Shown piece by piece: positions 16,039 to 25,402 of a DNA stretch of 64,000 bases. A program made the position numbers and the translations under genes. Source of the DNA: Pararhizobium arenae. Lineage in GTDB: Bacteria > Pseudomonadota > Alphaproteobacteria > Rhizobiales > Rhizobiaceae. Below the pieces are notes generated by a model. The model did not search any database and was not told the DNA's origin. It worked only from the letters and a program-made list of their open reading frames with translations. Numbering within the stretch: the stretch's first letter is position 1; the number at the start of each line of letters is the position of its first letter. The stretch is taken from assembly GCF_001931685.1 (NCBI RefSeq), contig NZ_MOOY01000005.1, positions 427,639 to 491,638 of the forward strand. The letters are read 5' to 3'.

Positions 16039-16824
16039 TCATTCTCCAGGGCGACGATAGACGTAACGATAGACTTCCCGGAAACCGAACTTGGCGTAAA
16101 GGGCACGCGCCGCATGATTTTCGGTTTCCACCGCAAGCCAGGCCTGTCGCGCGCCGCGCAACCGCGCCCAGCGCAGCGAGGCCTGCGCGACGGCCGTCGC
16201 GATCCCCTGCTTGCGCTTGTCGGCGGCGACGGCAAGCTGCAGCAGTCCTGCCAGATCGTTGTCATGAACGGCGAGCGAAACCGCCTCAGGCCCGGTTTCC
16301 GCATCCTCGAAAACGAACAGCCCAATTTCCGGCTTGATCGCGGCGATGATCTCGGCAAGCCCCGCCTTGACGGACTGCTCGCCCGGGCAGATCTGCACGC
16401 GCGCGTCGACGAAACGGCCGATATCGCGGGTCGGCAGGCGCTCGATGCCGTCATTGCTTTCGTTCCGCGGGATATCGGCGATCATCACGATACTGCCGGC
16501 GAAACTCTGCCAGCCGTTGTCGTCCATATGCGCAATCAGCGCCGGCGGCGTGAGCGGCGTCTGGCGCACCGTCAACTGCCGGCCATAATCGGCAAAACGG
16601 GCGGAGGCCTTTTCCAGGCGCCCGGCGATATCGCGGCTGTCGGAAGGATCGAGCGGGTTGATGGAGTTGAGGCGTCGTGACGAATGCCCCGACGTCAGGC
16701 GGATCAGCCAGCTTCCATCATAGGCGACATGCTCTGCCGGCCATGCGCGGAAGCCGACAGCCTCCAGCCGCCGCACCAGCGGCATTTCCGGGCTCGTCGT
16801 TGCGTCCTGCATCGGCTGACCCAT
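16039..16824 (-). CDS. GNAT family N-acetyltransferase
   Basis: A 261-residue acetyltransferase. The acetyl-CoA motif is in the C-terminal third: LLQLAVAADKRKQGIATAVAQ (motif A), AWLAVETENHAARALYAKFGFREVYRY (motif B). The N-terminal half resembles the second, degenerate GNAT lobe seen in this rhizobial group. The substrate is unknown. Its start codon overlaps the argJ stop (TGATG) and its stop is one base from mutT's start, so it is translationally linked to both. Confidence 0.88.
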   Translation of the reverse strand: MGQPMQDATTSPEMPLVRRLEAVGFRAWPAEHVAYDGSWLIRLTSGHSSRRLNSINPLDPSDSRDIAGRLEKASARFADYGRQLTVRQTPLTPPALIAHMDDNGWQSFAGSIVMIADIPRNESNDGIERLPTRDIGRFVDARVQICPGEQSVKAGLAEIIAAIKPEIGLFVFEDAETGPEAVSLAVHDNDLAGLLQLAVAADKRKQGIATAVAQASLRWARLRGARQAWLAVETENHAARALYAKFGFREVYRYVYRRPGE

Positions 16825-18065
16825 CAGCTCCGGTAATCCCCGTTGATCTCCACATATTCCTTGGTGAGATCGCAGGTGTAGACGGTCGCCGTGCCGGTAC
16901 CGAGGCCGATCTCGACGCGAATGGTGATGTCCTGTTCTTTCATCACGGCTGAGGCTGCAGCTTCCGAATAGGACGGATCACGCTCGCCATCGACGGCGAC
17001 GCGGACATCGCCGAACCAGATCGCGAGACGGTCGCGATCGGCCATTTCGCCGGACTTGCCGACGGCCATGACGACGCGGCCCCAGTTGGCGTCTTCGCCG
17101 GCAATCGCTGTCTTCACCAGCGGCGAATTGGCGATCGACAGGCCGATGCGCTTGGCGGCCGCATCGCTTTCCGCGCCCTCGACGGTGACCGCGACCATCT
17201 TGCGGGCGCCTTCGCCGTCGCGGACGACCTGCAACGCGAGGTCTTTCAGGAGATCGTTGAGGGCGGTGCGGAAGCCGGTGAGGTTCGCGCTGGCGGCATC
17301 CGAAATCGGAATCTGGCCGTCATGGGCGGCTGCACCGGTGGCAAACAACATCAGCGTGTCGGAGGTCGAGGTGTCGCTGTCGACGGTTACCGAATTGAAT
17401 GTCGGGCCGACACCCTCGCTCAAGAGCGTCTGCAGGGCGGCAGGGGCGATTGCCGCGTCGGTGACGACGAAAGAAAGCATGGTCGCCATATCCGGCGCGA
17501 TCATGCCTGCGCCCTTGGCAATCCCGTTGATGGTGACGGTGACGCCGTTGATCTCGGCGCTGCGGGTCGCGACCTTCGGATAGGTGTCGGTCGTCATGAT
17601 CGCCTTGGCGGCTTCGAGCCAGAAATCGTTGGTAGCGCGCTCGTTCATCGTGCCGAGAACGCCGGCAAACTTGGTGGCATCGAGCGGCTCGCCGATGACG
17701 CCGGTGGAAGCAAGGAAAACTTCGGTGGGCTTGCAGCCGACGGCTTCGGCGGCGGACTGCGCTGTCAGCTCCGTGGCGGCCTTGCCCTTCTTGCCGGTGA
17801 AGGCATTGGCATTGCCGGAATTGACGACGACGGCGCGGGCGGACCCGCCGGCCAGATGCTCACGGCAAAGATCGACCGGGGCGGACGGGCAGCGCGAGCG
17901 GGTGAAGACACCGGCGACGGCTGCCGGTTCGTCGAACACCATCAAGAGCACGTCGGTTCGGTTCTTGTACTTGATGCCCGCCTCGGCGGTCGCCATGCGC
18001 ACGCCGCGAACGGCCGGCATGTCGGGGTAGGATTTCGGGGCGAGGGGAGAAACGGAACCGGACAT
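16824..18065 (-). CDS. argJ: Bifunctional ornithine acetyltransferase/N-acetylglutamate synthase
   Basis: ArgJ recycles the acetyl group between acetylornithine and glutamate in arginine synthesis. The 413-residue precursor has the self-cleavage site at DMATMLSF (Thr195 would become the new N-terminal nucleophile of the beta chain), plus SGNANAFTG and [18 protein letters not shown]. It is a second arginine gene in the window, though not linked to argH. It starts a coupled run into the GNAT and mutT genes. Confidence 0.97.
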   Translation of the reverse strand: MSGSVSPLAPKSYPDMPAVRGVRMATAEAGIKYKNRTDVLLMVFDEPAAVAGVFTRSRCPSAPVDLCREHLAGGSARAVVVNSGNANAFTGKKGKAATELTAQSAAEAVGCKPTEVFLASTGVIGEPLDATKFAGVLGTMNERATNDFWLEAAKAIMTTDTYPKVATRSAEINGVTVTINGIAKGAGMIAPDMATMLSFVVTDAAIAPAALQTLLSEGVGPTFNSVTVDSDTSTSDTLMLFATGAAAHDGQIPISDAASANLTGFRTALNDLLKDLALQVVRDGEGARKMVAVTVEGAESDAAAKRIGLSIANSPLVKTAIAGEDANWGRVVMAVGKSGEMADRDRLAIWFGDVRVAVDGERDPSYSEAAASAVMKEQDITIRVEIGLGTGTATVYTCDLTKEYVEINGDYRS

Positions 18066-18210
18066 GATGAAACCCTGCTTGAGCGCCTTGGCCCGGCAAG
18101 CGAGCCCACAAACGAAATCCCGAAAAGCGAGGTGCCTTCGGGATCGGTCGAATTCGGAAACGTCTTACACCGGAAAGGCGTCAGGCGTCATGACGACAGC
18201 GGGCGGGGAT

Positions 18211-18354
18211 TACCCCCCTCTGTCACTGCGTGACATCTCCCCCTCAAGGGGGAGATCGTTCTTTTCCCTCGCTTATTCAGCGATAGAGGCGAGAGGTTTC
18301 CGCCTGCGATCTCCCCCCTTGAGGGGGAGATGCCCGACAGGGCAGAGGGGGGTA
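18211..18354. repeat. C/G-rich inverted-repeat intergenic element, copy A
   Basis: Outer arms TACCCCCCTCTG and CAGAGGGGGGTA are perfect inverted repeats about 120 bp apart. Each arm continues into small hairpins: a TGTCA/TGACA stem and a CTCCCCCT/AGGGGGAG stem. The centre holds unrelated bases. Copies B (22281) and C (53961) share arms and have different centres, like a short non-autonomous element. It lies between the parvulin and argJ genes. Confidence 0.85.
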
Positions 18355-18365
18355 TCCTCGTTATA

Positions 18366-19226
18366 TCAGTTCGCTGCTTCAGCCTTGTTGGCGTCGTCGT
18401 AAGCCTTCTTCAGCGCCGGGTCGGTGATATCGACAGCCGATTCCTTCTTGGCGGCTTCGAGAAGGGCGACGTACTTGTCGCGCATCACCAGCTGCTTGAC
18501 CTGCGGCTCGACCTGCTCGAGCGTCGGCGGAGCCTGGGTGCGCTTGTCCTCGACGAGAATGACGTGGTAGCCGAACTGCGACTTCACGGGAGCTTCGGTG
18601 TACTTGCCCTTCTCCAGCTTGAAGGCGGCTTCGGAGAATTCCGGAACCATGCGCTCCTTGGTGAAGTAGCCGAGATCGCCGCCGTCAGCCTTGTTCGGGT
18701 CGGTGGACTTTTCCTTGGCGAGTTCCGCGAAATCCTTGCCGCCGTCGAGTTCCTTGATGATAGCCTTGGCTTCATCTTCGGTCTTCACGAGGATGTGGCG
18801 GGCCTTCACTTCTTCCGGCGGGGTGATCTTGGCGATTTCCACGTCGTAGCGGGCCTTGACCTCTTCAGCCGTGACGGCATCGACAACGTGCTTCTTGAAG
18901 AAGGCGTTGTGCAGTTCGCGCTCGGTCAGATAGGCGAGGCGCTTCTTGAAGGCTTCGTCGTTCTGCAGGCCTTCCTTGTCGGCATCCTTGGCGAGCAGCT
19001 TGATGTCGATCAGGCCCGAAAGGGCGGCCGCGCGCTTCTGGTCTTCCGGCAGTTGGCCGAGCTGCGGATCGAGGCCGCTGATGGCCAGATCCAGCTCGGA
19101 CTTGACGATTTCAGCGTCGCCGACCTTGGCAATGACCGGATCGGCCGCGTCCTGAGCCAGCACCGGAGCCTTGCCGGCCATCAAGGCAACCAGAGCGACG
19201 GCTGCAAGCAATTTGTATTTCGACAT
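18366..19226 (-). CDS. Periplasmic parvulin-type peptidyl-prolyl isomerase
   Basis: A 286-residue PrsA/SurA-like foldase. It has a cleavable signal peptide (MSKYKLLAAVALVALMAG... ending near PVLAQDA), an N-terminal chaperone-like helical region, and a parvulin domain at about residues 140-235: VKARHILVKTEDEAK, STDPNKADGGDLGYFTKERM, and FGYHVILVEDKR. The start at 19226 is fixed by the signal peptide; a much longer in-frame antisense extension across secA is rejected. It is divergent from secA and upstream of argJ. Confidence 0.93.
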   Translation of the reverse strand: MSKYKLLAAVALVALMAGKAPVLAQDAADPVIAKVGDAEIVKSELDLAISGLDPQLGQLPEDQKRAAALSGLIDIKLLAKDADKEGLQNDEAFKKRLAYLTERELHNAFFKKHVVDAVTAEEVKARYDVEIAKITPPEEVKARHILVKTEDEAKAIIKELDGGKDFAELAKEKSTDPNKADGGDLGYFTKERMVPEFSEAAFKLEKGKYTEAPVKSQFGYHVILVEDKRTQAPPTLEQVEPQVKQLVMRDKYVALLEAAKKESAVDITDPALKKAYDDANKAEAAN

Positions 19227-19337
19227 CCTGAAACCTTTCGAGAGTGGTCTTCCGAAACCGCGATGAACGGATCGGCATACAGGCTCCACATCACCAGAAT
19301 GTGGCGGTTCTGTAGCCTTTGCGCGCGTGAAGTCCCG

Positions 19338-19366
19338 TTGACATAATTCGACCCCCCTCTTATCTG
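19338..19366 (+). promoter_or_regulatory. Candidate sigma-70 promoter for secA
   Basis: TTGACA (19338-19343) and TATCTG (19361-19366) are separated by 17 bp, a near-ideal spacing. It is 113 bp upstream of the secA start, pointing towards it, in the divergent region shared with the parvulin gene. The call rests on consensus only. Confidence 0.5.
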
Positions 19367-19478
19367 TCACGCAACCTCGCGTCCAGAACACATCCGGGCG
19401 TTTCGTCTTAATTTCGCGGGCTTTCGAACGCGGCATGGATGCCGGCTTGCCGGCCAGTAACAAGAAAGGACCATTCAT

Positions 19479-22187
19479 ATGGTCAGCTTCGGCGGTCTCG
19501 CCCGCAAGATTTTCGGCTCGTCCAACGACCGGCGAGTCAAAGGTTACAAGGCTCGGGTCGATGCCATCAATGCGCTGGAACCCGAGATGAAGGCACTGTC
19601 CAACGAGGCGCTTGCGGCAAAGACCGTGGAGTTCCGCGCGCAGCTGGCAGAAGGCAAGACGTTGGACGATCTGCTGGTGCCGGCCTTCGCAGTCGCCCGC
19701 GAGGCGGCCCGCCGCACGCTCGGCTTGCGTCCGTTCGATGTTCAGCTGATCGGCGGCATGATCCTGCATGAGCGCGCCATCGCCGAAATGAAGACCGGTG
19801 AAGGCAAGACGCTCGTTGCGACGCTTCCCGTCTATCTCAATGCGCTCGCCGGCGAGGGCGTGCACGTCGTCACCGTGAACGACTATCTCGCGACCCGCGA
19901 TAGCGCGACGATGAACCGCATCTACAGCTTCCTCGGACTCTCCACCGGCGTTATCGTCCATGGCCTGACCGACGACCAGCGCCGCGCGGCTTACGCCTGC
20001 GACATCACCTACGCGACCAACAACGAGCTCGGCTTCGACTATCTGCGCGACAACATGAAGTACGAGCGCGGCCAGATGGTCCAGCGCGGCCACTTCTTTG
20101 CCATCGTCGACGAAGTCGACTCGATCCTTGTCGACGAAGCCCGCACGCCGCTGATCATTTCCGGCCCGCTGGACGACCGCTCGGATCTCTACAACCGCAT
20201 CGACAGCTTCATTCCGCTGCTCACCCCGGAAGACTACGAGATCGACGAGAAGCAGCGCTCGGCCAACTTCTCGGAAGAAGGCACCGAAAAGCTCGAAAAC
20301 CTGCTGCGCGAAGCGGGTCTCCTGAAGGGTGAATCGCTCTACGACGTCGAGAACGTTGCGATCGTCCACCACGTCAACAATGCGCTGAAGGCCCACAAGC
20401 TGTTCCAGCGCGACAAGGACTACATCGTTCGTGGCGACGAGATCGTCATCATCGACGAATTCACCGGCCGCATGATGCCGGGCCGCCGTTACTCGGAAGG
20501 CCAGCATCAGGCGCTGGAAGCCAAGGAAAAGGTGACGATCCAGCCGGAAAACCAGACGCTGGCCTCGATCACCTTCCAGAACTATTTCCGCATGTACAAG
20601 AAGCTCGGCGGCATGACCGGCACGGCGTCCACCGAAGCGGAAGAGTTCGGTAACATCTACGGTCTCGAAGTGGTCGAGGTTCCGACCAACCTGCCGATCC
20701 AGCGTATCGACGAGGATGACGAGGTCTACCGGACGGCGGAAGAAAAATACAAGGCGATTCTCGAAGAGATCAAGGATGCGCACAAGCGCGGCCAGCCGGT
20801 TCTGGTCGGCACCACCTCGATCGAAAAATCCGAGCTTCTGGCCGAACTCCTGAAGAAGTCGGGCTTTACCAAATTCCAGGTCCTGAACGCCCGTTACCAC
20901 GAGCAGGAAGCCTATATCGTGTCCCAGGCCGGTGTGCCGGGCGCCGTCACGATCGCCACTAACATGGCCGGCCGCGGCACCGACATCCAGCTCGGCGGCA
21001 ACGTCGATATGCGTCTTGCTGCAGAACTCGCCGAGATCGAGCCGGGTCCGGAGCGCGATGCCCGCGAGGCGGCGATCCGGGAAGAGATCCAGAAGCTCAA
21101 GGACGAGGCGCTGGCCGCCGGCGGTCTTTACGTTCTCGCCACCGAGCGCCACGAAAGCCGCCGCATCGACAACCAGCTGCGCGGCCGTTCCGGTCGTCAG
21201 GGCGACCCGGGCCGCTCCAAGTTCTTCCTGTCGCTGCAGGACGACCTGATGCGCATCTTCGGCTCCGACCGCATGGATTCGATGCTGCAGAAGCTCGGTC
21301 TCAAGGAAGGCGAGGCCATCGTTCACCCGTGGATCAACAAGGCGCTGGAACGCGCCCAGAAGAAGGTCGAGGCCCGCAACTTCGACACCCGCAAGAACCT
21401 TCTGAAATACGACGACGTGCTGAACGACCAGCGCAAGGTGATCTTCGAGCAGCGCATCGAGATGATGGATGCGACCGATCTCGAAGAGACCATCGCCGAC
21501 ATGCGCCATGAGGTCATCGAGGATATCGTCGCCAAGCGCATTCCGGAAAAGGCCTATGCCGAACAGTGGGATGTCGAAGGCCTGAAGGCGGACGTGCAGA
21601 GCCAGCTCAACCTCGACCTGCCGGTCGTGGAATGGGCCGGCGAAGAAGGCATCGACGATGCCGATATCCGCGAGCGCATCACCGCCGCCGCCGATGCCGC
21701 CGCCGCCGATCGCGCCGAGCGTTTCGGCCCGGAAATCATGCGTTACGTCGAGCGCTCGGTTCTGCTTCAGACGCTGGACCACCTGTGGCGCGAGCATATC
21801 GTCAACCTCGACCACCTGCGTTCGGTCATCGGCTTCCGCGGCTATGCGCAGCGCGATCCGCTGCAGGAATACAAGGCGGAAGCCTTCGAGCTGTTCCAGG
21901 CGCTGCTTGGCAACCTGCGCCAGGGCGTGACCGCCCAGATGATGCGCGTCGAGCTGGTGCGCGAGGCCGCCGAAGCCCCGCAGCCGGTGCCGCCGGCCAT
22001 GGAAGGCCATCATATCGATCCGGTCACGGGCGAGGATGATTTCAACGAAGGCGCACAGCAGGTCGTTGCCCCGCAGAACCGCGACCCGAAGAACCCGCTG
22101 ACCTGGGGCCGCGTCTCCCGCAACGAAGCCTGCCCCTGCGGCTCCGGCAAGAAATACAAGCACTGCCACGGCGCCTTCGAAGCCTGA
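19479..22187 (+). CDS. secA: Protein translocase ATPase SecA
   Basis: SecA drives export through SecYEG in the inner membrane using ATP. The 902-residue protein has Walker A at about residues 104-111 (MKTGEGKT), [20 protein letters not shown] with the DEAD-type box, [14 protein letters not shown] (motif VI area), and the C-terminal SecB/zinc motif [14 protein letters not shown]. Its length is typical of alphaproteobacteria. It stands alone, divergent from the parvulin-like foldase that acts on exported proteins. Confidence 0.99.
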   Translation: MVSFGGLARKIFGSSNDRRVKGYKARVDAINALEPEMKALSNEALAAKTVEFRAQLAEGKTLDDLLVPAFAVAREAARRTLGLRPFDVQLIGGMILHERAIAEMKTGEGKTLVATLPVYLNALAGEGVHVVTVNDYLATRDSATMNRIYSFLGLSTGVIVHGLTDDQRRAAYACDITYATNNELGFDYLRDNMKYERGQMVQRGHFFAIVDEVDSILVDEARTPLIISGPLDDRSDLYNRIDSFIPLLTPEDYEIDEKQRSANFSEEGTEKLENLLREAGLLKGESLYDVENVAIVHHVNNALKAHKLFQRDKDYIVRGDEIVIIDEFTGRMMPGRRYSEGQHQALEAKEKVTIQPENQTLASITFQNYFRMYKKLGGMTGTASTEAEEFGNIYGLEVVEVPTNLPIQRIDEDDEVYRTAEEKYKAILEEIKDAHKRGQPVLVGTTSIEKSELLAELLKKSGFTKFQVLNARYHEQEAYIVSQAGVPGAVTIATNMAGRGTDIQLGGNVDMRLAAELAEIEPGPERDAREAAIREEIQKLKDEALAAGGLYVLATERHESRRIDNQLRGRSGRQGDPGRSKFFLSLQDDLMRIFGSDRMDSMLQKLGLKEGEAIVHPWINKALERAQKKVEARNFDTRKNLLKYDDVLNDQRKVIFEQRIEMMDATDLEETIADMRHEVIEDIVAKRIPEKAYAEQWDVEGLKADVQSQLNLDLPVVEWAGEEGIDDADIRERITAAADAAAADRAERFGPEIMRYVERSVLLQTLDHLWREHIVNLDHLRSVIGFRGYAQRDPLQEYKAEAFELFQALLGNLRQGVTAQMMRVELVREAAEAPQPVPPAMEGHHIDPVTGEDDFNEGAQQVVAPQNRDPKNPLTWGRVSRNEACPCGSGKKYKHCHGAFEA

Positions 22188-22280
22188 TAAAGGTGTTCGA
22201 TGACTTCAGAAAGTGCCGCCTCCGGGCGGCATTTTTCGTTGTAGTATAGAGCTGATAAGAAGCTTCGGAGCGTGTCGCCA

Positions 22281-22430
22281 TACCCCCCTCTGCCCTGTCG
22301 GGCATCTCCCCCTCAAGGGGGGAGATCGGCAGGAGGCGGCCTCCCGCTCTTCGTCTCTTGCCGGATGAATGAGGGAAAAGAACGATCTCCCCCCCCTGAG
22401 GGGGAGATGTCACGAAGTGACAGAGGGGGG
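22281..22430. repeat. C/G-rich inverted-repeat intergenic element, copy B
   Basis: The left arm begins TACCCCCCTCTG and the right arm ends CAGAGGGGGG. Arms carry CTCCCCCT/AGGGGG stems and the shared motif AAGAACGATCTCC next to the right arm, also seen (rc) in copy A and in copy C. It fills most of the 368-bp secA-flippase gap; the remaining bases show no gene. Confidence 0.85.
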
Positions 22431-22555
22431 CGGGCGCGGCGAATTCCAAGTGGGCGATTGTATCCCTTACCTCCGCACATGTTCGGTATCTTCGCCCTCC
22501 GCCACACGCTTTGTTAACGCTGATCTGGCAAAACTCGAATCCTGTTTTGCGTTCA

Positions 22556-23992
22556 ATGCGGGTACGACTTGTGTTTACGGCGGCATGTCAGACGGCTGGG
22601 CGAATTCTTCCGCCGGCGGCCCGGGATCGGCTGGCGGCCATTGCCGCAACGCTCCGCGCCATCCTGACCCGGAACGACCCCAAGCATATCGCCCAGCGGA
22701 TGGCGCTCGTCGCCTTCGCCATCCGCATCATCAGCGCGGCCATCGCCTTCGTGTCGCAGATCATCCTTGCCCGGCTGATGGGCGAGTTCGAATACGGCAT
22801 CTATGTCTTCGTCTGGGTGCTTGTCGTGCTGTTCGGCAATCTCTCCTGCCTCGGCTTCCACACCGCCATCATCCGCTTCCTGCCGCAGTATCATGCGCAG
22901 GATGCCCTGCCGGAAATTCGCGGGCTGACGACCACCGTGCGCGTCTTCGCGCTCGTGTCGTCGAGCGTGCTGGCGTTTCTCGGCATTGTCGGCGTCTGGC
23001 TGTTCGGCGACTTGATCGAGAGCTACTATCTGGTGCCGCTCTATCTCGGCATCTTCACCCTGCCGATGATTGCGCTGAACGACGTGATGGATGGCACCTC
23101 GCGCGCCCATAGCTGGGCGATTTCGGCGCTGAGCCCCACCTATCTCGTCCGCCCGTTGCTCATGCTCGGCCTCATGGTGCTCGCTGTCTTCGGCGGTGCT
23201 GAGGCGACGGCGAAGACCGGCATGATCACGGCCATGGCCGCGACCTATCTCACCAGCATCACCCAGTTCTTCATCCTGACCTGGCGGCTGAAGCGCCGCT
23301 ATGTCGCGGGCCCGCGCAGGATCGAGTTCGGCACCTGGATCAAGGTGGCGCTGCCGATCTTCCTGATCGAGGGCTTCAGCTTCATGCTGACCAATTCCGA
23401 TGTGGTGATCGTCGGCTTCTATCTCGATCCGGAAAGCGTGGCGATCTATTTCGCCGCCGCCAAGACCATCGCGCTGGTGCATTTCGTCAGCTTCTCGGTA
23501 AAGGCCGCGGCCGGTCCGCGTTTCTCCGCCGCGATGGCGAACCCGGATCGCCAGCAACTCGCCAGCATCGCCATCGAAAGCGCCAAATGGACCTTCTGGC
23601 CGTCGCTTGTCGTCGGCGGGCTGGTGCTCGCCTGCGGCAATTTTCTGCTGTCGCTGTTCGGCCCCGTCTTCGTTGCCGGCTGGCCGCTGATGGCGATCCT
23701 CTATGGCGGGGCGATGGCCAAGGCCTTCGTCGGCCCTGCCGAAGCCTTCCTCACCATGGCCGGGCGGCAAAAACTCTGCGTCGTGCTCTATGCGCTGGCG
23801 CTGCTCTCGAACCTCGCCCTCAACGTCACGCTCATCCCGCTCTTCGGCCTCACCGGCGCCGCCTTTGCCACTGCCGGCGCCATGGTCGTCGAAGCGATCC
23901 TTCTTCATCTGGCGGTGCGCCGCACCTTCGGCTTCAGCCTGTTTGCTCTTGCCGATCCGCACGCCAGCAAAATCCGTGCGGAGGTCGCATAA
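22556..23992 (+). CDS. Polysaccharide flippase (Wzx/MATE-like)
   Basis: A membrane protein of about 478 residues with 12-14 predicted transmembrane segments. Family marks are IAQRMALVAFAIRIISAAIAFVSQ, EYGIYVFVWVLVVLF, and TNSDVVIVGFYLDPESVAIYFAA. These transporters flip lipid-linked sugars across the inner membrane for surface polysaccharide. The start is uncertain: an in-frame TTG at 22511 would add 15 residues, and neither has a clear ribosome site. Its stop is one base before the next gene, an acyltransferase-like partner, so the pair is likely one operon. Confidence 0.85.
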   Translation: MRVRLVFTAACQTAGRILPPAARDRLAAIAATLRAILTRNDPKHIAQRMALVAFAIRIISAAIAFVSQIILARLMGEFEYGIYVFVWVLVVLFGNLSCLGFHTAIIRFLPQYHAQDALPEIRGLTTTVRVFALVSSSVLAFLGIVGVWLFGDLIESYYLVPLYLGIFTLPMIALNDVMDGTSRAHSWAISALSPTYLVRPLLMLGLMVLAVFGGAEATAKTGMITAMAATYLTSITQFFILTWRLKRRYVAGPRRIEFGTWIKVALPIFLIEGFSFMLTNSDVVIVGFYLDPESVAIYFAAAKTIALVHFVSFSVKAAAGPRFSAAMANPDRQQLASIAIESAKWTFWPSLVVGGLVLACGNFLLSLFGPVFVAGWPLMAILYGGAMAKAFVGPAEAFLTMAGRQKLCVVLYALALLSNLALNVTLIPLFGLTGAAFATAGAMVVEAILLHLAVRRTFGFSLFALADPHASKIRAEVA

Positions 23993-23993
23993 C

Positions 23994-25265
23994 ATGATTG
24001 GTAGACCGCAACTGCCCGACGACAGCAACAGCGGCACCGCCCGCTACATCAGCGGCCTGGCGCCGCCGCCGCTGGACCGGCCCGCTGCCGACCGCTCGGT
24101 GTCTATCGGCCGCCCCGGCCGCGAGCTTTGCCTCTATCCGGCCAAGACCGGCTACGAGCTGCAGCAGGAACTGGATTTTCTCTCCAACCGGGCGATGGAA
24201 CCGAATGTGTTCTTCACCGGCCGGTTCCTCGCGCCGGCCATGCCGCGGCTGGAAGACCGGGTGGTGCGCCTCGCGCTCATCCGCGACAACGATAGCCGCC
24301 GCAGCCGCCTGCGTTTCCTGATGCCGTATTCCGTCGACAAGCCCGGCTTCTCGATCGGCAGCCCGATCATGCGCGCGTGGTCAAACCCGTTCGGCCCTCT
24401 CGGCGTTCCGCTTCTCGATGCGGAAGATGCGGCCGAAACCATCGACAACCTGCTGGAGGGCCTTGCCCTTCCGGCGGCCGGCCTGCCGCCGATCCTGGTG
24501 CTTCCGGACCTCAGGCTCAAAGGCAAGTTCGCCCAGCTTTTCCGCGCTGTCGCCATCGGCCGCAACCTGCCGCTGACGGTCACCGATACCTTCAACCGGC
24601 CGATGCTCGAAAGCCTGCTCGATGGCGATAGCTATCTTCGCCGGACGATCAGCAGCGCCCATCTGCGGGAGCTGCGCCGCCAGTGGAAGAAGCTGGAGGA
24701 TGAAGGCAACCTTACCTACAACGTCGCCCGCCAGCCCGAGGAGATCCGCCTGCGCATGGAGGAATTCCTGGCGCTGGAGGCAAGCGGCTGGAAGGGCAGG
24801 GGCCGCACCGCCCTCGTCACCGACCGCTACCACGCCGCCTTTGCCCGCGAAGCGATCAGCAACCTTGCCGAAGCCGACAGCGTGCGCATCCACACGCTCG
24901 ATTTAAACGGCGTGGCCATCGCCTCGATGATCGTGCTGATGATGGCCGGCGACGCCTATACCTGGAAAACCGCCTATGACGAAAACTTCGCCCGCTTCTC
25001 GCCCGGCAAGCTGCTGCTCGCACAGCTGACCGAGTGGCATCTGGACGACGCCAACATCATGCGCTCCGACAGCTGCGCCGTGCCGGATCATCCGGTAATG
25101 GGCCGCATGTGGGAAGAGCGCGAGGAGATGGGCACCCTGATCGTCGGCCTCCACCAGAACCGAGACCGCGACGTGCGTCAGGTGGCCGCGCAACTTCACC
25201 TCTACCGCAACACCCGCAACATGGCCAAACTGCTACGCGACAAGATCAGGCATCTGGCGCGGTAG
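23994..25265 (+). CDS. CelD/BcsL-type GNAT acyltransferase
   Basis: A 423-residue protein starting one base after the flippase stop. The C-terminal half has the GNAT-like fold of the CelD/BcsL family: EFLALEASGWKGRGRTALV, then HTLDLNGVAIASMIVLMMAGDAYTWKTAYDENFARFSPGKLLLAQL. Family members modify cellulose or other polysaccharides with acyl groups. The N-terminal half is less conserved. Its coupling to the flippase suggests a role in surface glycan decoration, but the sugar is unknown. Confidence 0.85.
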   Translation: MIGRPQLPDDSNSGTARYISGLAPPPLDRPAADRSVSIGRPGRELCLYPAKTGYELQQELDFLSNRAMEPNVFFTGRFLAPAMPRLEDRVVRLALIRDNDSRRSRLRFLMPYSVDKPGFSIGSPIMRAWSNPFGPLGVPLLDAEDAAETIDNLLEGLALPAAGLPPILVLPDLRLKGKFAQLFRAVAIGRNLPLTVTDTFNRPMLESLLDGDSYLRRTISSAHLRELRRQWKKLEDEGNLTYNVARQPEEIRLRMEEFLALEASGWKGRGRTALVTDRYHAAFAREAISNLAEADSVRIHTLDLNGVAIASMIVLMMAGDAYTWKTAYDENFARFSPGKLLLAQLTEWHLDDANIMRSDSCAVPDHPVMGRMWEEREEMGTLIVGLHQNRDRDVRQVAAQLHLYRNTRNMAKLLRDKIRHLAR

Positions 25266-25337
25266 GGGGCCGGCATAGATTGCCGCTGCGATCCCTCTGT
25301 GGTGGTAATAGCAAGGCGATGGTGCATGCCACCCAAG

Positions 25338-25362
25338 AGCCCAATCCCTCGGGCTTTTTTTC
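25338..25362 (+). terminator. Rho-independent terminator after the flippase operon
   Basis: Stem AGCCC/GGGCT with an 8-base loop is followed by a run of eight T. It lies about 70 bp past the acyltransferase stop, on the same strand, with a gene-free 140-bp stretch around it. Confidence 0.75.
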
Positions 25363-25402
25363 ATATTCCAAGTTAAGCCGGAATAACGGGGCGCCGCTTA
25401 TC

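Noticed and set aside
18211..18354. Naming the C/G-rich repeats as RIME elements
   Set aside because: They look like rhizobial intergenic mosaic repeats in style, but I cannot confirm the known consensus from memory, so no name is given.
19227..22169. A very long minus-strand frame that continues the parvulin gene across secA (about 1,267 residues in all)
   Set aside because: The parvulin protein has its own signal peptide start at 19226, and the extra part is an antisense shadow of secA codon bias with no protein features.
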